Counted from the stretch's first letter, positions 16,224 through 25,468 are shown. The stretch is DNA of 64,000 bases from Labedaea rhizosphaerae (GCF_004362825.1 NZ_SNXZ01000001.1:1116001-1180000); one strand, 5' to 3'. Notes: generated by a model not told the origin, from the letters alone. Translations and numbers: made by a program.

Positions 16224-17465
16224 TCAGGTATGCGTCGGGACTTCGTCTTCGCTGGCGGTGTAATCCGGCAGATCGGCGCGCACCCCGCTGTGGAACTTCG
16301 GCACCCGCAAGGTCACCTTCATGCCCAAACCCGGCGCCGTCTCCACCATCAACGCGTACTCGTCGCCGAAGACCGAACGCATGCGCTGGTTGATGTTGCC
16401 GATGCCGACGTGCGCGCCGGTGGTGTGCGCGTCACGCAGGTCGGCGAACAGGCGGTCGGCGTCCATGCCGACGCCGTCGTCCTCGACGCTGATCAACGCC
16501 TCGTTGCCGTTGTCCTGGGCGATCACGGTGACCGTCCCGCCGCCGGTCTTGCGGCTCACGCCGTGCTTGACGGCGTTCTCCACCAACGGTTGCAGCACCA
16601 GGAACGGCACCGTCACCGACAGCACCTCGGGCGCGATCTTCAGCCGCACGTTGAGGCGGTTGTCGTAGCGGGCCCGCTCGATCATCAGGTAGCGGTCGAT
16701 GTTGCGCAGTTCCTCGGCGAGCGTGGTGAACAGGCCCGACGTGCGGAACGAGTAGCGGGTGAAGTCGGCGAACTCCTGCAGCAGCTCACGCGCCTGCTCC
16801 GGGTCGGTGCGGATCAGCGAGGAGATCGTGTTGAGCGCGTTGTAGAGGAAGTGCGGTGAGATCTGCGCACGCAGCGCGCGGATCTCCGCCTGCGCCAGCT
16901 GCTGCTTGGACTCGTCGAGCTTGGCCAGCTCCAGCTGCGTGCAGAGGAAGCCGGCGATCTCGTTGGCCATCCGCATCAGCCGCTTGTTGCTGTTCACGCC
17001 GCCGACCACGATCAGCACGCCCGCGATGCTGCCCTCGACGATGAGCGGCACGACGACGGCCGAGCGCATCGGGCAGCTCCCGCGCTGCGCGCACGGCAGG
17101 TCCTCGTGGTTGACGTGCTCGCGCCGGTTGTGGTCCTTCGCGCTCTGGATGGCGTATTCCATGTCGCGGTGGTGGTGGTTGGCCTGGCCGTCCCACGACA
17201 TGACGTCGCCGCTGACGTCCTCGATGCCGACCGCGACGCAGTTCAGCAGTTCGACGAGGTGCTTGGCGGCCTGGTCAGCGGCACGTTCGGTGAGCCCGCT
17301 GCGCAGTTCGGGCGCGGCCTTGGACAGCCGCTGGATGGCGTCGAGCACGGCGTCGTCGACCGTGGTGTGCACCCGGCGGAACCGGCACAGCACCACGAAC
17401 AAGGCCAGCACGGCGCCGACAACGACCGCCCCGATGACGGCGTTCTCGATCACCTGCTGAGCCAC
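16224..17465 (-). CDS. LytS-like sensor histidine kinase
   Basis: A 413-residue kinase of the His_kinase/LytS type: one N-terminal transmembrane helix (about 7-30), a GAF-like sensory region (about 60-185), the phosphoacceptor block ISPHFLYNALNTISS with His205, and a HATPase domain with LVENAVKHG, DDGVGM and GIGNINQR. The GAF part contains a short Cys-containing patch (CAQRGSCP). Start uncertain: GTG at 17465 follows GGAGGA directly, and GTG at 17453 is the alternative. Its partner is the LytTR regulator at 14447. The pair with a transporter resembles LytS/LytTR control of carboxylate carriers (for example BtsSR-type systems). Confidence 0.9.
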   Translation of the reverse strand: MAQQVIENAVIGAVVVGAVLALFVVLCRFRRVHTTVDDAVLDAIQRLSKAAPELRSGLTERAADQAAKHLVELLNCVAVGIEDVSGDVMSWDGQANHHHRDMEYAIQSAKDHNRREHVNHEDLPCAQRGSCPMRSAVVVPLIVEGSIAGVLIVVGGVNSNKRLMRMANEIAGFLCTQLELAKLDESKQQLAQAEIRALRAQISPHFLYNALNTISSLIRTDPEQARELLQEFADFTRYSFRTSGLFTTLAEELRNIDRYLMIERARYDNRLNVRLKIAPEVLSVTVPFLVLQPLVENAVKHGVSRKTGGGTVTVIAQDNGNEALISVEDDGVGMDADRLFADLRDAHTTGAHVGIGNINQRMRSVFGDEYALMVETAPGLGMKVTLRVPKFHSGVRADLPDYTASEDEVPTHT

Positions 17466-17523
17466 TCCTCCATGCTGAGGCCGGGATATCGCCGTGACAA
17501 GGGCGGCGACGAGACTACTGAGG

Positions 17524-18387
17524 CTACTTGAGCAGACGCGACAGCCTCCGGTCAGCCAACGGCTTGCCTCCGGTCTGGCACGTCGGGCAGTACTGGAAGG
17601 ACTTGTCGGCGAAGGACACCTCACGCACGGTGTCCCCGCAGACCGGGCACGGCATCCCGGTGCGGCCGTGAACCCGCAGGCCGGAGCGCTTCTCGCCCTT
17701 CAACGTGGCCGCGTGCTGGCCGACCGAGCGCGACACCGCGTCGGTGAGCACCTGGTGCATCGCGGTGTGCAGCGCGGTCAACGCGTCGTCGTCCAACTTG
17801 CCCGCGGTGGCGTATGGGGAAAGTTTCGCCACGTGCATGATCTCGTCGGAGTAGGCGTTGCCGACCCCGGCGATGATCTTCTGCTGGGTGAGCGCGGTCT
17901 TGAGCCGCTCGGTGCGCCCGCGCAACACGTCGGCGAGCGCGTCCCGGCTCAGGCTCATCGCGTCCGGGCCGAGCGCCGCGATGCCCGGCACCTCCTTGGG
18001 GTCCTCGACGATCCAGACCGCCAGGCCCTTCTTGGTGCCGGCTTCGGTCAGGTCGAAGCCCGGTCCCTGCCCCGGCGGGCCCAGGTGCACGCGGAACGCC
18101 AGCGGACCCTTGCCGGGCTTCGGCGGCATCGCGGACAGCGTCTCCGCCCAGCGCAGCCAGCCCGCCCGGGCCAGGTGCACGATCAGGTGCAGGCCTTCGC
18201 AGTCCATGTCGAGGAACTTGCCGTGGCGACCCGCGCCGGACACGGTCCGGCCGTGCAGCGCGGTCCACGGTGGGCTCGCGGTCTTGAGCACGCTCAGCGA
18301 CGCGACGTCCACCCGGGCAACGGTGCGGCCGGCGGCGTGCTCGCGCAGGTGTTCGGCGAGCGCCTCGACCTCTGGGAGTTCGGGCAC
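17524..18387 (-). CDS. Formamidopyrimidine-DNA glycosylase / endonuclease VIII family
   Basis: A 287-residue Fpg/Nei base-excision repair enzyme that removes oxidised bases and cleaves the abasic site. After removal of the initiator residue it starts PELPEVE, with Pro1 as catalytic nucleophile and Glu2 conserved. The H2TH region (KIIAGVGNAYSDEI) and the C-terminal zinc finger (CPVC at about 247 and CPTC about 20 residues later) are intact. The GTG at 18387 is fixed by the PELPE requirement. It is more like the actinobacterial Nei/Fpg-2 group than canonical MutM; the exact subgroup needs an alignment. Confidence 0.93.
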   Translation of the reverse strand: MPELPEVEALAEHLREHAAGRTVARVDVASLSVLKTASPPWTALHGRTVSGAGRHGKFLDMDCEGLHLIVHLARAGWLRWAETLSAMPPKPGKGPLAFRVHLGPPGQGPGFDLTEAGTKKGLAVWIVEDPKEVPGIAALGPDAMSLSRDALADVLRGRTERLKTALTQQKIIAGVGNAYSDEIMHVAKLSPYATAGKLDDDALTALHTAMHQVLTDAVSRSVGQHAATLKGEKRSGLRVHGRTGMPCPVCGDTVREVSFADKSFQYCPTCQTGGKPLADRRLSRLLK

Positions 18388-18431
18388 GCGACCAGTCTCA
18401 CCGCAAAACGCCTGGCTGTCACTCCACCCAG

Positions 18432-18869
18432 TTATTCCACGGGGTGGAGCGGACCCTCGAACGTGGGCAGTGCGTCGGTCTCGATGCTCTTGGCGATCTT
18501 CGCCGTCTCCTGCCGGGCGTGGAAGACGCCGCGCACCGTGCCGACCCACTTCTCGGCCGGCTCGCCCGGGTTCTCCTCACCGGTCTCGGCGACGAGCTTC
18601 CACGGCCGGTGCAGCGCCCAGCGGACCGGGAAGAACAGCAGCAAGGCGATCAGCAGCAGCACCAGCCACCACGGGATCACCACGTCGGCCGGCGACCACA
18701 CGAAGAGCACGACGATGAACGCCACCACGAGGACGATCATCGCGATGCCGGGGACGTAACCGGCGCTGAACTCGTGCTCGAAGTCGTCGGCGGTGGCCGG
18801 CGACGACCACTCGACCTGGCTGCGCAGAGTCCACATCCGGCCGTCCGCGCCGCGCACAACGCGCGTCAT
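18432..18869 (-). CDS. Two-helix membrane protein of unknown function
   Basis: A 145-residue protein: about 38 soluble residues, two closely spaced hydrophobic helices (about 40-60 and 67-85), and a charged C-terminal cytoplasmic tail of 60 residues ending in HPVE. I do not recognise the family; similar short proteins recur in actinobacteria. It starts with ATG at 18869 with no nearby Shine-Dalgarno consensus. It is codirectional with the Fpg/Nei gene, 44 bases upstream of it. Confidence 0.6.
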   Translation of the reverse strand: MTRVVRGADGRMWTLRSQVEWSSPATADDFEHEFSAGYVPGIAMIVLVVAFIVVLFVWSPADVVIPWWLVLLLIALLLFFPVRWALHRPWKLVAETGEENPGEPAEKWVGTVRGVFHARQETAKIAKSIETDALPTFEGPLHPVE

Positions 18870-19016
18870 GTCCGCCTCCCCGGCATCGGCGTGACCTGGT
18901 TGTCACACTGCGTCACCGTATCGAACAAGAACTCTACCGTCCCGTACCTGCGCCTTGCGGGTGAAATCGTCGTCCCACCGGGGCATTGTCCCATCCCGGG
19001 CGGCGTGCGCGAAAGA

Positions 19017-20603
19017 TCACTGAGCGACGACGGCGGACCCGCTGGGCGAAGCGGGCGTCGATGCAGGTGAGGTGGTGGATTCGGGCGGATTCGCCGGTTT
19101 GCGCGGTGCGGACGTGCCGACGGTGTCGGACTTGCCCGACAGCGTGGTCGGGGTGGCTGACTGGGTCGACGTGATCGGCGTGGTCGGGGTGCCGGTCGCC
19201 GCGTCGAGCGTGGGCTCCTCCGCCGACATCACCGTCATCATCTGGGTCGTGGTGTACGAGGTGGTCTGACCGGCCCGGTTCACCTCGGTGACCACGGTGG
19301 TCTCCTGCACCTGCGTGCCGTAGGCGTCGACGACCGTCGCGCGGTAGACGGTGGTCTCGCCGTAGACGACGTAGTTGTCGTCGCCGCGGACCGTGCCGTC
19401 GGGCACGGACGACTCGGTGAGCACGACGGTCTCGGTCGGATCCGCCGCGGCGTGCGACGAGCTCCCCGGCGCCCCCGACCCCTCCGGGTGCGACGCGGGC
19501 GCCACCAGGGCCGTGCTGAGCGCGCCCGTGGGCAGCGCCACCGACGGGAGGCTCGTCGTGGTCGCGTGCGTGGTGATCCGCAGGTTGTTGTCATCGTCGA
19601 GCTCGTGGCTCGCCACCGGCTTGCCGTGGAACAGCGCCGGGCCGACGGCGATGCCGACCGCGCCGACCACCGCCGCGGACGACGCGGCGACCAGGGTCTT
19701 GAGCTTGATCCCGCCGAGCAGTCCCTTGAGCCCGGCGGCCAGCCCGCCGCCCTTGGTCGCGGCGAGCCCGGCGCCGACCGGCACGATCAGCGCGCCGGCG
19801 TGGGCGCGGAGCCCGGAACAGACCTCGCGCAGTTCGTCGTGGGTACGGCGGCAGTCCGAGCACCCGCCGAGGTGGGTGTGGATGCGCCGGCGTTCGGAGC
19901 CCTTGATGCTCCCGGCGGTGTACGCGCCGAGCTTCTCCAGCACCGAGCGGCACCCGGTCGCGCTGCGGTCCACGGCGAGGTGCGCCTGCAGGTACGCGGC
20001 GCGCAACCCCTGGCGAGCGCGGCGGGCGAGCGCGGCCGTCGCGTTGGGACTCAACCCGAAGTTCATGGCGACCACGGCCGGGCGTTCGCCCTCGACCTCG
20101 ACCTTCCAGAGCACGCTTCGCCACCGCTCGGGCAGGCTCGAGAACGCGCGGACGATGAGGTGGCGCTCGGCGGACTGGCCGACCGCGTCGTGCTGGTCGG
20201 GGCGGTTGGTGAGCTCGTCGTCGGGGACGAGCACGTCCTTGCGCCGCAGGCTCCACTCCCACGCGACCCGGCGCACGACGATCAGCAGGTAGCCGCGGAC
20301 GTTGTCGACGGGGCCCGAGCCGCGGCGGATCGCTTGCAGCACCCGGAAGAACGCCTCGGCGACGAGGTCTTCGGCCTCGGCGCGATCGGCGGCGAGGCCA
20401 CGCGCGAGCCTGCGCACGGCGTCGGCGTGCCGCGAGAACAACTCGCCGAAAGCGGCGTCCTCACCGGCCCGAAGGCGCGCCAGCAGTGCCCGATCGAGAG
20501 CGGCTGGGTCCTGGGTGTTCGATCCCCCTGCGGCGAGGTCGACCACACGCTCGTCGTCCCGATCGCGGGACACGCCAGAAGCAGCCCGGTCAACCCCGGT
20601 CAT
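19017..20603 (-). CDS. ECF sigma factor fused to zinc-finger anti-sigma and membrane/extracellular region
   Basis: A 528-residue protein that holds a complete ECF sigma factor and its likely inhibitor in one chain. Region 2 (about 45-115, RAEAEDLVAEAFFRVLQAI) and region 4 (about 150-210, SSLPERWRSVLW and a long NATAALARRARQGL helix) are followed by a ZAS-like zinc finger (HTHLGGCSDCRRTH, about 240-250). A Gly/Lys stretch, one transmembrane helix (about 301-322) and an outer domain of about 200 residues rich in Thr/Ser, Val and Tyr (TTVV repeats, TSYTTTQMM) complete it. The ATG start lies 11 bases after GGAGGAGG. Such fusions are known among actinobacterial ECF groups (ECF52-like); release probably needs proteolysis or conformational change at the membrane. 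Confidence 0.85.
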   Translation of the reverse strand: MTGVDRAASGVSRDRDDERVVDLAAGGSNTQDPAALDRALLARLRAGEDAAFGELFSRHADAVRRLARGLAADRAEAEDLVAEAFFRVLQAIRRGSGPVDNVRGYLLIVVRRVAWEWSLRRKDVLVPDDELTNRPDQHDAVGQSAERHLIVRAFSSLPERWRSVLWKVEVEGERPAVVAMNFGLSPNATAALARRARQGLRAAYLQAHLAVDRSATGCRSVLEKLGAYTAGSIKGSERRRIHTHLGGCSDCRRTHDELREVCSGLRAHAGALIVPVGAGLAATKGGGLAAGLKGLLGGIKLKTLVAASSAAVVGAVGIAVGPALFHGKPVASHELDDDNNLRITTHATTTSLPSVALPTGALSTALVAPASHPEGSGAPGSSSHAAADPTETVVLTESSVPDGTVRGDDNYVVYGETTVYRATVVDAYGTQVQETTVVTEVNRAGQTTSYTTTQMMTVMSAEEPTLDAATGTPTTPITSTQSATPTTLSGKSDTVGTSAPRKPANPPESTTSPASTPASPSGSAVVAQ

Positions 20604-20824
20604 CCGGCCCGGTACCTCCTCCCGGCCGCCACGCGACTGTCCGGCAACATTGCCACAGCGCGCGCGGCCGCCGTGACGGTTGACCGCGAACTGCCTCGCC
20701 AACCACCGTTCGGCGTGGGCCATTCGGCGTAGCCTCTGCGACCGATTGGTCGCTTCAGTGCTCGTGTCGTCAACCCGACCCTCGCTCCCTGCCTTTGCAA
20801 GAGGGACGGCCAGATGACGGGGTC

Positions 20825-20855
20825 ATGACGAGAGCCCGAACGGCTTCGGTATATG
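20825..20855 (+). promoter_or_regulatory. Probable promoter of tRNA-Gly
   Basis: TGACGA (20826-20831) and TATATG (20850-20855) are 18 bases apart, giving a start about 6-8 bases before the tRNA at 20868. The match to -35 is partial; the -10 is good for this GC-rich genome. Confidence 0.45.
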
Positions 20856-20867
20856 CTTGCTCCGCAC

Positions 20868-20940
20868 GCGGACGTAGCGCAGCTGGTAGCGCATCACCTT
20901 GCCAAGGTGAGGGTCGCGGGTTCGAATCCCGTCGTCCGCT
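20868..20940 (+). tRNA. tRNA-Gly (GCC)
   Basis: A 73-base cloverleaf: 7-bp acceptor stem GCGGACG with CGTCCGC, D-arm GCGC-AGCTGGTA-GCGC, anticodon loop TTGCCAA between TCACC and GGTGA, and T-arm GCGGG-TTCGAAT-CCCGT. Discriminator T. The CCA end is not encoded. Anticodon GCC reads glycine GGC/GGU codons. Confidence 0.95.
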
Positions 20941-20976
20941 CGTCGACGAAGGCGGTCCTTTCCAGGGCCGCCTTTT

Positions 20977-21636
20977 TCATGCCCGCAGCCAGTCCCGCCA
21001 CGTCGACACCGTGGCCGGAAACTCCGGGTGGTCGAGCATGTGGCCGAGGTACTGCGCCTTGACCCGGGCTTCCGGGCTCTCCTCGGTGGCCTCGATCGCC
21101 CGCAGCCGCGCCCGCAGCCCGGAGTCGTGGACGGCTCGGGCGAGCGGGACGTACCAACGGTTCTCGCACCCGCGCGTGGTCAGCACGGCGGAGACGACCA
21201 ACGCGCGCAGGCGGGCGGCGAGCCACTCCGGGTGCTCGGGCAGCTGGGCGAACCCGCGCAGCACCTTGGCCTTGAGCCGCCAGTCCTTGACCCACTCCTG
21301 CGGGTAGCCCGCCTCCCATTCCAGGTAGAGCAAGGCGTAGGGCAGCAGCCGGTCCTCGCCGCCGCGCACCCACTCGGCGACCGTGTGCAGCAAGAGGTAC
21401 TGACCGGCGTCGCCCACGGCCGAGAGCCGCTGGTCCATGTCCGCGGCGAGGTGCGGCTCGGCCGGCCACGGCGTGCCGGTCCGGCTGCTCAGCTCGGCGA
21501 CCCGGCGCTGGGCGTCGGCGTGCCGCTCTTGCAGCGCCGCGTGCCTGCGCAACGCCGCCTCCCGCACCTGTGGATCGCCCGAGACCAGGTCGAACGCCCA
21601 GTCGAGGTCGAGCCCGGACCGCCAACCGAGGGTCAC
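20977..21636 (-). CDS. Conserved protein of unknown function
   Basis: A 219-residue soluble, helix-rich protein, rich in Arg, Leu and Trp, with no membrane segment or recognised domain. Several stretches look like paired helices (RRHAALQERHADAQRRV; LPYALLYLEWEAGYPQEW; AQLPEHPEWLAARLRA), which may be HEAT/TPR-like, but that is a guess. Start chosen at GTG 21636; an in-frame GTG at 21666 would add 10 residues. It lies just after tRNA-Gly on the opposite strand and is divergent from the next gene. Confidence 0.65.
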   Translation of the reverse strand: MTLGWRSGLDLDWAFDLVSGDPQVREAALRRHAALQERHADAQRRVAELSSRTGTPWPAEPHLAADMDQRLSAVGDAGQYLLLHTVAEWVRGGEDRLLPYALLYLEWEAGYPQEWVKDWRLKAKVLRGFAQLPEHPEWLAARLRALVVSAVLTTRGCENRWYVPLARAVHDSGLRARLRAIEATEESPEARVKAQYLGHMLDHPEFPATVSTWRDWLRA

Positions 21637-21836
21637 GGGTACCAGCCTGCGCCCCGTGGGGCTCACGTCAAGACCCCGCGGGCCCAACGGCGGCGCTTTC
21701 CCAACTACTGCCCCGGCCCCAAGGGAATGAGCCGGTGGGCCAGGGGGCTCACGTCGAGCGCTCGCACCTCTACGCTACGGAGCGCAGAGCGTTCGGGGGA
21801 CGCGGCAGCCGGAGGACTTCAGGGGAGACTGGACTG

Positions 21837-22937
21837 ATGGACTGGCAGGACGAGCTGCGCACCTTGGACGGCAAGCTGACCGAAGGTGAGATCTCGCAGG
21901 CCGAGTACCGCAAGCTGCGCGACCAGGTGCTCGCGGAGGCCTCGAGCGGCGGTCCCGTGCACCGGCCGGTCGGGCCCGAGCACCACGACCGGGTCCACAT
22001 CCCGTCGTCCGCGGCCGAGGAAGCGCCTTCCGGCGAGATGACGCAGGTGATCAGCACCGAGGAAGCGGCCGACGAGAAGACGCTGCGCACCCAGAACCAA
22101 GCACCGGTGCAGACCGTGCAGTCCGTGCAGACCGCCCCGCCGCTGCCCGAACTCGACGCGGACAAGACCGTCGTCGTCGGCACCCAGAAGACCGGCCCGG
22201 CCTCGGCCTACCAGCCACCGGTCCGCGCGGCCGCACCGCCGCCACCGCCGCCGTGGGAGACGGGTCCGGCCACGCCCGCGCCGATGGTGCAGGGCAACGA
22301 GGTCTTCTCGGTGGCGCGCAAGGAATCCTCGGCCAAGAAGGCCGCGCTCGGCTCGCTCGCCGTGCTCCTCGTCCTGGCGCTGATCGGAGCCGGGGTCTGG
22401 TTCTTCGTGTTGCGCGACGACGACCAGCCGACCAACGCGGGCGGCCCGAACCCGGGCACCACCGTCGTGCCCAAGGACACCGATCCCGGCTCGCAGATCC
22501 CGTCGTTGCCGGGCGTCGCCAACGCCAACGACGGCACCATGTCCGCCGATCGCGCCGTCCAGTTGAAGATCATCGCGCCCGCCGAGGCCGCCCTGCTGAA
22601 GAAGCTGGGCGCCGACCAGCTGGTCTTCCGCGGCTCCACCGGCGAGTTCACCGGCTACTCGTTGATCGCCGTGCGCGGCGAAGACCCCAAGAAGACGACC
22701 GACGGGTTGAGCAACTACTTGACGCAGAACGGTTTCCAGGCGGCCGGCCCGGTGCCCGGCGGCTACCCGGTCCTCGCCGCCCACTACGGCGACGTCACCA
22801 TGCTCCAGACCGTCTACACGTCCGGCGCGTTCTCGGTGAACCTCGGGGTGGCCCGCAAAGGCGGCTCGGACGCGGCGCTGCGCGACGACCTGACCAAGGC
22901 ACTCGGCACGCTGGCGAAAGCGCTACCGCGGACCTGA
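21837..22937 (+). CDS. Membrane protein, paralogue 1 of the WQ-EL pair
   Basis: A 366-residue single-pass protein. The first ~35 residues form a small helical motif (MDWQDELRTLDGKL, EYRKLRDQVLAE) shared with the gene at 24236. A disordered Gln/Pro/Glu-rich cytoplasmic region follows, then one transmembrane helix (about 170-190) and a folded extracytoplasmic domain of about 140 residues. Start ATG 21837 has GGGGAG about 11 bases upstream. The order motif-linker-TM-outer domain is the same in both paralogues. Function is not known; the short opening motif is like the SHOCT type of oligomerisation motif. The last 15 bases overlap the convergent acyltransferase gene. Confidence 0.72.
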   Translation: MDWQDELRTLDGKLTEGEISQAEYRKLRDQVLAEASSGGPVHRPVGPEHHDRVHIPSSAAEEAPSGEMTQVISTEEAADEKTLRTQNQAPVQTVQSVQTAPPLPELDADKTVVVGTQKTGPASAYQPPVRAAAPPPPPPWETGPATPAPMVQGNEVFSVARKESSAKKAALGSLAVLLVLALIGAGVWFFVLRDDDQPTNAGGPNPGTTVVPKDTDPGSQIPSLPGVANANDGTMSADRAVQLKIIAPAEAALLKKLGADQLVFRGSTGEFTGYSLIAVRGEDPKKTTDGLSNYLTQNGFQAAGPVPGGYPVLAAHYGDVTMLQTVYTSGAFSVNLGVARKGGSDAALRDDLTKALGTLAKALPRT

Positions 22938-24101
22938 CGTCTCGACCGCGGGTTCCACGACAGGTTCGACGACGGGGATGACCACGGTCTGGGCGTTCAC
23001 GAGTTCCTCCTGCTCCTTGCGCCTGCTTCGCTCGAGGGAGGCCCGGAAGATCTTCGACCGCAGGTTCATGCACGGCTTCTCGACGATGTGCCACGACAAC
23101 ATGCCCAGCACGAACGCGATCGGCAGGGACAGCAGCGCGACGAGCACTGTCGACCGCGCGCCGAAGTGGACCACGACCTGTTCGGTCGGGAAGCCGTAGA
23201 GGTAGATGCCGTAGCTCGCCATGCCCACCGACTGCGGGACCCACAGCCGGCGCGGCATCAGCGACGCGAGTGCGAGCGCGAGGTACGGCACGGTGACCAG
23301 CCTGGTCACCTCGGTCGTGGCCGAGGCGTACATGACCACCTCGACGCCGAGCGCGACCGCGACCCCGGCCCACGAGAACCTGACGTGTTCGCGGTAGGTG
23401 TACATGGCGACGCTGACGCCGTAGATGGCCAGGTACTGGATCAACGGGAGGGTCGGCGTCAGCAGCAGCGTGCTGGGCAGGTCGACCTGGTTGGTCAGGA
23501 TCCGCTGCAACAACGCACCCAGCACGAGCACGACGACGATCGCCAGGTAGCGGCGCTTCTTCGCGACACCGAGCAGGCCCAGCAGCGCGACCCCGCCGTA
23601 GCCGAGCACCTCGACCGGGATGCTCCACAGCGACCCGTTGACCACGTTCGGGTAGGGGTTGTCGGTGAAGACGCCGGGCAGCGCGTACTGCTGCGGGAAC
23701 AGTTCGAGGTTGTGCCAGATGTACTGCCAGGTCGGGCCGGCCTGGAAGTAGTCGGACACCGGCATCGTGGTGAACACCGGGCCGAGCACGGTGGCCGAGA
23801 GCAGCAGCACCACGGCCAGGCCCGGCACGATGCGCAACGCGCGGCGGACGGTGAAGCGCCACACGCTCGGGTCGCGGATCCAGCTCTGGATCACCAGGTA
23901 GCCGCTCATCGCCATGAACACCGCGACGGCGACCGCGCCGAGGTCGACCCCGAAGCGGCTGGGCAGGACCGATCCGCCGGAGCCGGTCAGTTCGGCGGCG
24001 TGGTCGACGATGACCGCGAAGGCCGCGAGAAGCCGCACGGTGCCGTACCCGTCGGTGGCCTTGGCGCGCTCGGCACGCCCACCGGCCGTCCCGCTGGTCA
24101 C
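22923..24101 (-). CDS. Acyltransferase family 3 membrane protein
   Basis: A 392-residue multi-pass membrane O-acyltransferase (Acyl_transf_3, about 10 hydrophobic helices), which acylates sugars of envelope glycans or small molecules using acyl-CoA. The N-terminal RLLAAFAVIVDHAAEL segment with the catalytic His, FMAMSGYLVIQSW, and the conserved Arg run RALRIVPGL are typical; the SLWSIPVEVLGY and SWHIVEKP segments follow in order. GTG 24101 is preceded by GGAGG 9 bases upstream; GTG 24107 is an alternative. It lies between the two WQ-EL paralogues, on the opposite strand, in a glycan-modifying neighbourhood. Confidence 0.88.
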   Translation of the reverse strand: MTSGTAGGRAERAKATDGYGTVRLLAAFAVIVDHAAELTGSGGSVLPSRFGVDLGAVAVAVFMAMSGYLVIQSWIRDPSVWRFTVRRALRIVPGLAVVLLLSATVLGPVFTTMPVSDYFQAGPTWQYIWHNLELFPQQYALPGVFTDNPYPNVVNGSLWSIPVEVLGYGGVALLGLLGVAKKRRYLAIVVVLVLGALLQRILTNQVDLPSTLLLTPTLPLIQYLAIYGVSVAMYTYREHVRFSWAGVAVALGVEVVMYASATTEVTRLVTVPYLALALASLMPRRLWVPQSVGMASYGIYLYGFPTEQVVVHFGARSTVLVALLSLPIAFVLGMLSWHIVEKPCMNLRSKIFRASLERSRRKEQEELVNAQTVVIPVVEPVVEPAVETSGPR

Positions 24102-24235
24102 CCCCACGCCCCTCCAACCCCATCCTCCTGCCGGACGTAGTCCAGCGACTCCGTAGGATAACCACGGCAGCCGCGGCAGTCGGGGCCTGATGAGGCGTGC
24201 CCGCCCAATCCAGGAACAGAGGGGAGCCGGGTCAG

Positions 24236-25468
24236 GTGACTTGGCAGGAGGAGCTCGGCCAACTCGACCGCAAACTCGCGGCCGGGCAGATCTCCGCGGA
24301 CGACTACCGCCGTCAGCGCGACCGCATCCTGGCCGCGGCATCGGGCGGACAGCAGGCCGCGGCACCAGGGGAACCCCAGACTCCGGCGCCGGGGGTCGAG
24401 CAGCCGCAGCAGGGCCAGAACCCCGCGCCGTTCGCTCCGCCGTTCCGGTGGGAGGCGGTCCCGCCGAACGAGCCGACCCAGGCGGTTTCGCACGGCGCCG
24501 CGGCGGAATCGGCCCAGTCCGGCGACGCGGCGGACAAGACGCAGATCGTGTCCAGCGACGCCACGGCCGACCGCACCCAGGTGGTGCCTCGCGCGGCGGG
24601 GGCGGGTAACACGGCCGACAGTCCGGCCGAGCGGACCCAGCACATCCCCGCGATCGGCGCCCACCAGCAGCAGCCGCCCATGCAGCAGCCGAACCAGCCG
24701 ACCTGGCCGCCTGCGCCCGGCCCGGCGCCCGCGCAGGACCCGAGCAACCCGTGGGGCAACCCGGACGAGCCGCTTTCGTTGTGGGCGCCCGGTTTCCACC
24801 AGGGTCCGGAGGTCTTCGAGACCACGCCGAACAAGAAGAGCAAGAAGCTCCCCATCATCATCGCGGCCGTCGTCGTGGTCGCGCTCGCCGCCGCGGCGGT
24901 CCTGTACTTCACGGTGTTCAAGAAGGGCTCGGACCAGGCCGGGCCGACCCCGCCGCCCACCAGCACCTCCGCGCCGCCGACCACCACGGAACCACCGCAG
25001 CCGAAGGCGTTCGGCCCGCTGGCCATCCCGGTCGGGCACACCGGTGTCGGCAAGGTCTACACGCCTGCGCAGCTCGAGTCGATCAAGCCGCTCCCGACGC
25101 CGGACCTCGTGCTGCTCAAGCAGCACGGTGTGAGCCGGGCGCAGTCGGTCGTCGGCAACATGGACAGCAGCACCGTGAGCCTCTGGTCGTTCCGCAGCAA
25201 GAACGCCAAGGACCTGCTCTCGGCGATCGTCGAGGACCAGCAGCGGTTCGGCTTCCAGGAAGTGCCGGAGGCCAAGCAGGGCTCGGTTGAGGTCTACAAG
25301 TCCAAGCAGAAGACGGCGACCGGCTCCACGATCGTCGCCTACCGCGCGCACTACATCAGCGGCGGCGACGTCATCCGGGTCGAGTCGTACGACACGGACG
25401 ACGACACCGCCAAGGCGAACTTCACGGCGGCGCTGACCGCGCAGGTGCAGCACAACCCACCGGCATGA
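24236..25468 (+). CDS. Membrane protein, paralogue 2 of the WQ-EL pair
   Basis: A 410-residue single-pass protein that starts VTWQEELGQLDRKL and DYRRQRDRILAA, the same opening helix pair as the gene at 21837. Next comes a Gln/Pro/Ala-rich cytoplasmic region with repeated threonines in TQ contexts (KTQIV, RTQVV, RTQHI), which could be kinase targets, then one transmembrane helix (about 212-232), a Thr/Pro linker and a C-terminal extracytoplasmic domain of about 150 residues. GTG start is preceded by GGGGAG. The stop overlaps the next glycosyltransferase start (ATGA), so it is cotranscribed with both glycosyltransferase genes. Confidence 0.72.
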   Translation: MTWQEELGQLDRKLAAGQISADDYRRQRDRILAAASGGQQAAAPGEPQTPAPGVEQPQQGQNPAPFAPPFRWEAVPPNEPTQAVSHGAAAESAQSGDAADKTQIVSSDATADRTQVVPRAAGAGNTADSPAERTQHIPAIGAHQQQPPMQQPNQPTWPPAPGPAPAQDPSNPWGNPDEPLSLWAPGFHQGPEVFETTPNKKSKKLPIIIAAVVVVALAAAAVLYFTVFKKGSDQAGPTPPPTSTSAPPTTTEPPQPKAFGPLAIPVGHTGVGKVYTPAQLESIKPLPTPDLVLLKQHGVSRAQSVVGNMDSSTVSLWSFRSKNAKDLLSAIVEDQQRFGFQEVPEAKQGSVEVYKSKQKTATGSTIVAYRAHYISGGDVIRVESYDTDDDTAKANFTAALTAQVQHNPPA

